From Pseudomonadota bacterium (lineage in GTDB: Bacteria; Pseudomonadota; Gammaproteobacteria; Steroidobacterales; Steroidobacteraceae): a stretch of DNA of 34,827 nt. The stretch covers positions 1-34,827 of the forward strand of contig JAEZCR010000184.1 of assembly GCA_023433465.1 (NCBI GenBank). Reading direction: 5' to 3'. Both the position numbers and the translations under genes were made by a program. Shown here piece after piece: positions 30,316 to 34,827 of this stretch (within the stretch, counting starts at the first letter, position 1; each line of letters opens with the position of its first letter). The notes beneath the pieces are model-generated. The model searched no databases, was not told the DNA's origin, and saw only the letters and a program-made list of their open reading frames with translations.

Positions 30316-30858
30316 ATGACCGATCGTGTGTATCACGTCCTGTTCCTCTGCACGGGAAACTCCGCGCGCAGCATCCTCGCGGAGTCGCTCGTCAACCACT
30401 GGGGTCGCGGCCGCTTCGTCGGTCACAGCGCCGGTAGTTTGCCGAAGGGAAAGGTGCATCCGATCGCGCTCGAGCTGCTCCGGCACATGAAGATGCCGGC
30501 CGATGGAATGCGCTCGAAGAGCTGGGACGAGTTCGCGAACCCCGGGGCGCCGAAACTCGATTTCGTGTTCACGGTGTGTGACAACGCCGCGGCGGAGTCC
30601 TGTCCCGTGTGGCCGGGCCAGCCGATGACGGCGCACTGGGGCGTCGCGGATCCTGCCGCCGTCGAAGGATCCGATACCGACAAGTGGCTCGCGTTCCGCC
30701 AGGCCTTTCGCGAGCTGGAGAGCCGAATCAAGATCTTCACGAGTCTGCCGATCGAGTCGCTCGACCGGGTGAAGTTGCAGGAGCGACTGGGTGAAATCGG
30801 CCGCAGCCGGCCGGACGACGAAGTCGCATGCTGTGGCGGTCGCAAGGTGACTGCATGA
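30316..30858 (+). CDS. arsC: Arsenate reductase, low-molecular-weight phosphatase type
   Basis: A 180-residue enzyme reducing arsenate to arsenite. The phosphatase loop C12-T-G-N-S-A-R18-S begins it, with the general-acid D112-P near ADPAAVEG. Further cysteines C88 and C96 (FTVCDNAAAESCPVWPG) fit the relay of thioredoxin-coupled ArsC, and C172-C173 lie near the C-terminus. About 40 residues longer than the Staphylococcus plasmid enzyme. The stop overlaps the start of the next gene (ATGA). The operon carries no arsenite efflux gene in this window. Confidence 0.88.
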   Translation: MTDRVYHVLFLCTGNSARSILAESLVNHWGRGRFVGHSAGSLPKGKVHPIALELLRHMKMPADGMRSKSWDEFANPGAPKLDFVFTVCDNAAAESCPVWPGQPMTAHWGVADPAAVEGSDTDKWLAFRQAFRELESRIKIFTSLPIESLDRVKLQERLGEIGRSRPDDEVACCGGRKVTA

Positions 30859-32123
30859 AGCCGGAAACCGGAAGTCTGGCGGAGAGACTCAATCGCGACT
30901 GCGATTGTTCCGTCACCGACCGGGCCGAACTCCGGCGCCGCGTCGACACGCAGCCGCAGGTCTTCTCCGAGCTGCCGGTGTTCCTCGACCCGGCGCACGT
31001 CGCGGAAATGCGGCGCGTGATCGGCGCGGTCGAGGCCTGCGCGCGCTTGCCGAATTACCGGGAGGAAGTGCTCGCGCACGCGCCGCCGATCGCGCGGGTC
31101 GATCCGCGCGCCGTGGGCGTGTTCATGGGATTCGATTTCCACATCACGGCCGACGGGCCCAGATTGATCGAGATCAACACGAACGCGGGCGGCGCATTCC
31201 TCAACATCGCCCTGCACGATGCGCAACGCGCCTGCTGCGAGGCGGCCGAGGAGCTGCACGCCGCTCGACCCACTTCGCTGCAGCTCGAGGACGAACTGTT
31301 CTCGATGTTCCAGCGCGAGTGGACGCTCGCGCGCGGTCCACAGCCGCTGCGAACGATCGCGATCGTCGACACCGATCCTGGCGGACAATTCCTGTATCCC
31401 GAGTTCGAGCTCGCGCGAAAGATGTTCGAGTCGCGGGGTATTAGAACGCACATCGCCGATCCCGCGGAGCTCGAACCCACGCCGGACGGGATCCGGTTGC
31501 GCGGCGATCGCATCGATCTCGTCTACAACCGCCTGACGGATTTCTATTTCGATGACGCCGCCAATCAGCAATTGCGCCGGGCGTACGAACTCGACCAAGT
31601 CGTGGTCACCCCGCATCCGCGCGCCCATGCGCTGTATGCGAACAAGCGCAATCTCACGCTCCTGAGTGACCCGGATGCGCTCGCGAGAATCGGCGCGTCG
31701 GCGCACATCGGCGAAGTCCTTGTGCGGGGCATCCCCCCGACCCGGGAAGTCACGGGTTGCGAAGAGAGCTGGTGGCGGGACCGCAAGGACTGGTTCTTCA
31801 AACCGCGCAGCGGCTTCGGCAGCCGCGGCGCGTATCGCGGCGACAAACTGACCCGACGAGTGTTCGCCGAAGTCGTCAAGGGTGGGTACATCGCGCAGGA
31901 GCTCACGCCGCCGGGCGAGCGATGGCGCTCGGCGCCTGCCGGCAAGGAGGTCTTCAAGGTGGACGTGCGCTGTTACGTGTACGCCGGGGTCATCCAGCTC
32001 ATGGCGGCGCGGCTCTACCAGGGCCAGACGACGAACTTCCGAACCGCGGGCGGCGGATTCGCGCCCGTGTATGTCATCGGCAACGAGGCTCGCGACCGCA
32101 CGCAGATGGAGGCATGCGGTTGA
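30855..32123 (+). CDS. Putative circularly permuted ATP-grasp ligase, unknown, in ars operon
   Basis: A 422-residue cytoplasmic protein I do not recognise. Two ATP-grasp-like blocks are present in reversed order. The Mg-binding ExN element is N-terminal (DFHITADGPRLIEINTNAGG; E106, N108). The ATP-lysine and glycine-rich loop are C-terminal (WFFKPRSGFGSRG; K316), followed by YIAQEL (Q348, E349) and VFKVDVRCYVYAGV (D370, R372). In ordinary ATP-grasp enzymes ExN comes last, so this looks circularly permuted, as in glutathionylspermidine synthetase-like families. The middle (FRTIAIVDTD-like region through residue 300) resembles a pre-ATP-grasp fold. The start overlaps the arsC stop, implying a role with arsenic; ligation of a peptide or thiol is a guess. 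Confidence 0.62.
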   Translation: MKPETGSLAERLNRDCDCSVTDRAELRRRVDTQPQVFSELPVFLDPAHVAEMRRVIGAVEACARLPNYREEVLAHAPPIARVDPRAVGVFMGFDFHITADGPRLIEINTNAGGAFLNIALHDAQRACCEAAEELHAARPTSLQLEDELFSMFQREWTLARGPQPLRTIAIVDTDPGGQFLYPEFELARKMFESRGIRTHIADPAELEPTPDGIRLRGDRIDLVYNRLTDFYFDDAANQQLRRAYELDQVVVTPHPRAHALYANKRNLTLLSDPDALARIGASAHIGEVLVRGIPPTREVTGCEESWWRDRKDWFFKPRSGFGSRGAYRGDKLTRRVFAEVVKGGYIAQELTPPGERWRSAPAGKEVFKVDVRCYVYAGVIQLMAARLYQGQTTNFRTAGGGFAPVYVIGNEARDRTQMEACG

Positions 32124-32139
32124 GTCCAGTGATGTCGCG

Positions 32140-33009
32140 TTACGTCGGCGCTGGAGCAAGCGCTCGACGCAGGAACGAATCGAGCGTTTCCGCCGGCCGG
32201 CCCATCAGCCTTCCCAGGTCCGTCGACGCCACATCGAATTCTCCGGCGCGAACCGCATCGCCGAGCGCGACGGACATGTCGATGATGGGCGCGGGTACAC
32301 CCTTCGCTTCGAGCACCTTCCGGAATTCGTCCGAGCGCACCGGCGTGTAGGTCACGGTCCTGCGGCTGGCCTTGCCGAGCGCGGCCGCGACGTCACCAAG
32401 CGAGTACGGCGAAGGCGCGCTGATGTCGTAGATCTTCTCGCGGTGATTCCCGGAAGTGAGCACCGTGGCGAGTGCGGCTGCGATGTCCTGCCGCACGACG
32501 AAGCCTATGCGTCCGGCATTGGCGTTGTGGACGATCTTCCCCGTCGAAATCGCGTCGCCGAACATCAGCGGTATGAGATCCATGTAGAGGTTGTTGCGGA
32601 AGAACGTGCAGGGAATTCCACTCTCGCGCACCATCACTTCTGTCTGGAAATGGCCGGGCGAGGCGGCGAAGATCGCATCCGCCGAAGGCTTGATGACGCT
32701 GGTGTAGACGATGTGCCGGACGCCGGCTGCACGCGCCGCGTTCACGACGTTGCGATGGTGAAGGATGCGCTCCTCGCCGAGCACCGGTGTCGAGATGAAC
32801 AGCAGCTTCTCGACACCCTTGAACGCCTGCTCGAGCGAGCGCGGATCCGTATAGTCGCCGCGCCTCGCGGTGAGGCCTCGCACCTTGAGCTTCGCGGGAT
32901 CGCGCACCATCGCGACGATGTCCCCAGCCGGCGCCTTGCGTTCCAGCAACTGGTTGATCGTGGCGCTGCCCAGCTTCCCGGACGCACCGGTGATCGCGAT
33001 GAGGCCCAT
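32140..33009 (-). CDS. NAD(P)-binding reductase, QorB/NmrA-like SDR
   Basis: A 289-residue atypical short-chain dehydrogenase. The Rossmann motif GASGKLG (8-14) opens it. VAMVRDPAKLKVRGLTARRGDYTDPRSLEQAFKGVEKLLFIST matches the QorB (quinone reductase 2) pattern. HRNVVNAARAAGVRHIVYTSVI and HFQTEVMVRESGIPCTFFRNNLYMD follow. It lacks a Tyr-xxx-Lys catalytic pair, as expected in this NmrA-like branch. A quinone reductase role is likely but not certain, and redox sensing is possible. It converges with the ars operon. Confidence 0.82.
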   Translation of the reverse strand: MGLIAITGASGKLGSATINQLLERKAPAGDIVAMVRDPAKLKVRGLTARRGDYTDPRSLEQAFKGVEKLLFISTPVLGEERILHHRNVVNAARAAGVRHIVYTSVIKPSADAIFAASPGHFQTEVMVRESGIPCTFFRNNLYMDLIPLMFGDAISTGKIVHNANAGRIGFVVRQDIAAALATVLTSGNHREKIYDISAPSPYSLGDVAAALGKASRRTVTYTPVRSDEFRKVLEAKGVPAPIIDMSVALGDAVRAGEFDVASTDLGRLMGRPAETLDSFLRRALAPAPT

Positions 33010-33161
33010 GGTTTTCCCCGATTGTGCCGCGCCAGTCTAACAAGATTGCCAAGGCGTGAACCAAACTACGTGGGATGAGGATCAGCGGATGAGTCGTTCG
33101 GCGAATCGCCCCGTCCGGGTGCATGATCGCCGCAAGCCAGCGAATCAAGGGTCTTTTCGCG

Positions 33162-33195
33162 CGGCCGCAAAATCGCGAACCCGATCCCGCGGCCG
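33162..33195. other. Inverted repeat upstream of metallophosphoesterase gene
   Basis: CGGCCGC (33162-33168) and GCGGCCG (33189-33195) form a 7-bp stem around a 20-base loop, 27 bases before the start codon. The 213-base gap 33010-33222 otherwise shows only a weak -10-like box at 33211 and CACAAT on the minus strand near 33021. It may be an operator or chance. Confidence 0.25.
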
Positions 33196-33210
33196 GTCGG
33201 CCTTCGGGGA

Positions 33211-33216
33211 TACGCT
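33211..33216 (+). promoter_or_regulatory. -10-like box TACGCT ahead of the phosphoesterase gene
   Basis: TACGCT ends 6 bases before the ATG at 33223, repeating the leaderless layout seen elsewhere in the window. There is no ribosome binding site and no clear -35. The match to consensus is weaker than at 1801. Confidence 0.3.
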
Positions 33217-33222
33217 AGGCGC

Positions 33223-34329
33223 ATGACACATACACGCGTCTTTCGCGGGTTGCTCGTACTGCTCCTCGCGATTGGTTTGCAGGCGGCCGAACCGGATGGC
33301 CCTTACGTGTTTGGCGCCCAGGGGCGTCTGGAAAGCTGGTCCGTGCGCGTGGAGGGTGGTCAGGCGCTCAAGCAGGTGCGGTCCGTCGAGGGCGGCGCTG
33401 TCGTCGTGCCGGCGGTGGGCCGGTTCCCCGCATTCGGCGTGAAGTTGCGCCCGTCCGCGGAGCCGGCGCCCGACGCCGTGACGGTCGGCGCGGAGAATCC
33501 GGTTTTCGTCGTCGCGGATACTCACGGTGAATTCGAGATCCTCGCCGAGATGCTGCAGAAGCACGGCGTGCTCGACGAAAAGCTGCGCTGGAAATTCGGG
33601 CGCGGACATCTCGTCGTGCTCGGCGACGTGTTCGACCGTGGGCCCAACCAGACGGAGATCCTCTGGCTGCTCTACGAACTCGAGGCGCAGGCGCGCGACG
33701 CCGGTGGCGGCGCGCACCTGCTGCTCGGCAACCACGAGTCGATGGTGATGCGCGGCGATGTGCGCTACCTGAATCCGAAATACCGCGAGACCGCGCGCAC
33801 GCTCGGCACTGACTACCCGAAATTGTTCGGCGCGGACAGCGTGCTCGGACAGTGGTTGCGCGCGCAGCGTGTCGCGCTTCGCGTCAACGACCTGCTGCTC
33901 GTGCACGGCGGCATCTCGCGTGCGCTCATCGACCAGGGCTTCTCGCTGGCGGAGATGAATAGGCTCACTCGCGCAGCCCTGGACAACCGCATCGAGGGCG
34001 AGAAGGACCTGGAACGCGCCGACTTCCTGCTCGGTTCGCTCGGGCCGCTCTGGTACCGCGGCTATTTCACGCCACCCAGCGATCTCATGGGCGCCTCCGG
34101 CATCGACGTGGATCTCACGCTGAAACATTTCGGCGCCCGCCGGATCGTGGTAGGGCACACGACGGTGCCGACCGTGACGTCGCTGTACGAAGGGCGCGTG
34201 ATCGCCGTGCAGGTCTATCCAAAACGCGAGGCTGAAGGCGTCCGGTTCGAATGCCTGCTGATCCGCGACGGCGTTCCGCTGCGTGCGAAATTCGACGGCG
34301 GCAGCGAGCCTTTGTCCGACTCGCGCTGA
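33223..34329 (+). CDS. Secreted metallophosphoesterase (Shewanella-like phosphatase type)
   Basis: A 368-residue protein with a signal peptide (MTHTRVFRGLLVLLLAIGLQA). A leading domain of about 70 residues precedes the calcineurin-like catalytic domain. All metal motifs are present: D99-x-H101 (ADTHGEFEIL), G134-D135-x-x-D138-R139-G140, G169-N170-H171-E172, HGG (VHGGISRA) and GHTTVP. It probably dephosphorylates phosphoproteins or small phosphates in the periplasm, which is uncertain. The order of motifs and the LWYRGYF segment recall Shewanella-like protein phosphatases. The same strand continues with a small secreted protein after 71 bases. Confidence 0.85.
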   Translation: MTHTRVFRGLLVLLLAIGLQAAEPDGPYVFGAQGRLESWSVRVEGGQALKQVRSVEGGAVVVPAVGRFPAFGVKLRPSAEPAPDAVTVGAENPVFVVADTHGEFEILAEMLQKHGVLDEKLRWKFGRGHLVVLGDVFDRGPNQTEILWLLYELEAQARDAGGGAHLLLGNHESMVMRGDVRYLNPKYRETARTLGTDYPKLFGADSVLGQWLRAQRVALRVNDLLLVHGGISRALIDQGFSLAEMNRLTRAALDNRIEGEKDLERADFLLGSLGPLWYRGYFTPPSDLMGASGIDVDLTLKHFGARRIVVGHTTVPTVTSLYEGRVIAVQVYPKREAEGVRFECLLIRDGVPLRAKFDGGSEPLSDSR

Positions 34330-34400
34330 GACCAAAGTCCACTTCCTGGGCCCTTAGGACGCTTCGATACTCCCGGCACTAACAACCGCGGGAGACCAAC

Positions 34401-34787
34401 ATGTTCAAGCTGGGTGGAATCGCCTGCGCGGCCGTGCTCGTGGGCGCCATGATTCCGCTCGCGCAGGCCGACAGTGACACGTCGAACAAGTGGCGCATCG
34501 AGCTCGATCACTCGGCGAAGTCGGACGGAACCATCGTGCTGCAGGTCGCGCCGAAGAACGGCGCACCGATCGAGGCCGAGGCGAGTGTTCCCAAGGGGAA
34601 CAGCGAGAACGAGATCGCGCATGCCGTGCGCGATTCACTCAAGGTCGCACTCGGCAAGGGTTACGAAGTCGAGATCGACGATGGCGAGGATGTGCTCGTG
34701 AAGGCCAAGGGAAAGACGAAGCCGTTCGAGCTGAAGCTCGTGAGCTCGTCGGTGACCGGCGTCGAGATCGAACTGGAACGCGAGTAA
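34401..34787 (+). CDS. Small secreted protein of unknown function
   Basis: A 128-residue protein with a signal peptide (MFKLGGIACAAVLVGAMIPLAQA, cleavage near 23). The mature part, KWRIELDHSAKSDGTIVLQVAPKNGAPIEAEASVPKGNSENEIAHAVRDSLKVALGKGYEVEIDDGEDVLVKAKGKTKPFELKLVSSSVTGVEIELERE, suggests an alpha/beta domain with no cysteines. GGGAG lies upstream of the ATG. I recognise no family. The stop codon TAA lies inside the first unit of an extragenic palindrome, so the repeat begins within the gene end. Confidence 0.7.
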   Translation: MFKLGGIACAAVLVGAMIPLAQADSDTSNKWRIELDHSAKSDGTIVLQVAPKNGAPIEAEASVPKGNSENEIAHAVRDSLKVALGKGYEVEIDDGEDVLVKAKGKTKPFELKLVSSSVTGVEIELERE

Positions 34788-34827
34788 ATGGGGTCAGACC
34801 CCATTTCCTAGCAAATGGGGTCTGACC
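34786..34827. repeat. Tandem GGGGTC/GACCCC extragenic palindrome (truncated)
   Basis: Unit 1 (34786-34806) has arms AAATGGGGTC and GACCCCATTT around one base. A six-base spacer (CCTAGC) follows. Unit 2 (34813-34827) starts with the same left arm, AAATGGGGTC, then TGACC, and is cut by the window end. Doublets of this type are REP-like elements mobilised by RAYT transposases in related bacteria, by recollection. Unit 1 includes two bases of the preceding stop codon and could also act as a terminator. Confidence 0.65.

Noticed and set aside
30423..32159. Minus-strand open frame of 578 codons opposite arsC and the ATP-grasp-like gene
   Set aside because: It is antisense to arsC and the ligase-like gene, which show family motifs and ATGA coupling. 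The translated text lacks any recognisable fold.

Overview
This is a GC-rich (roughly two-thirds G+C by eye), densely packed chromosomal stretch from a Gram-negative bacterium. Outer-membrane porins, lipoproteins, a cytochrome bo3-type quinol oxidase, an iron superoxide dismutase and a homospermidine synthase point to a gammaproteobacterium. The gene repertoire and the GGGGTC/GACCCC extragenic palindromes recall the Xanthomonadales/Nevskiales/Steroidobacteraceae side, but that placement is recollection and not a computed result. No tRNA, rRNA, CRISPR, integrase or transposase gene is visible. Nearly all genes look intact.

Layout. 1-3449: MFS exporter (-), secreted TIM-barrel protein (+), small secreted protein (+), then a sparsely coding stretch with one doubtful small ORF. 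3450-6003: DUF3187 outer-membrane protein and an MHS-type symporter, both (-). 6058-11000: cyoABCD plus a SURF1 assembly factor (+), an aerobic terminal quinol oxidase operon with overlapping stop/start codons. 11023-12332: SRPBCC-like protein and TetR regulator, divergent. 12348-15446: a (-) run of small membrane protein, DUF488, Rieske/FAD reductase and 3-methyladenine-type glycosylase. 15577-17928: LysR regulator divergent from sodB, then an orphan soluble histidine kinase. 17931-22183: two divergent PQQ-type sugar dehydrogenase units, one with a porin, the other with a DUF2231 membrane protein. 22320-25800: homospermidine synthase, catalase and an HPF/RaiA-like protein. 25785-28944: DODA-type dioxygenase, double-domain universal stress protein, DUF3014 protein and a small membrane protein. 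28945-32123: LEA2-like lipoprotein, then an arsenic operon arsR-arsN2-arsC plus an unrecognised ATP-grasp-like gene. 32140-34827: QorB-like reductase, secreted metallophosphoesterase, small secreted protein, and a tandem extragenic palindrome cut by the window end.

Theme. Much of the window concerns respiration and oxidative or toxic stress: quinol oxidase, SOD, catalase, universal stress protein, ribosome hibernation, base-excision repair and arsenate handling. The most promising candidate for something undescribed is the fourth gene of the ars operon, translationally coupled to arsC. Its ATP-grasp-like motifs appear in circularly permuted order. Other points worth a second look are a 13-base element placed at the same distance from a -10-like box upstream of two unrelated genes, a perfect operator-like inverted repeat in the ars promoter, and several genes whose start codon lies 6-7 bases after a -10-like hexamer, as in leaderless mRNAs.
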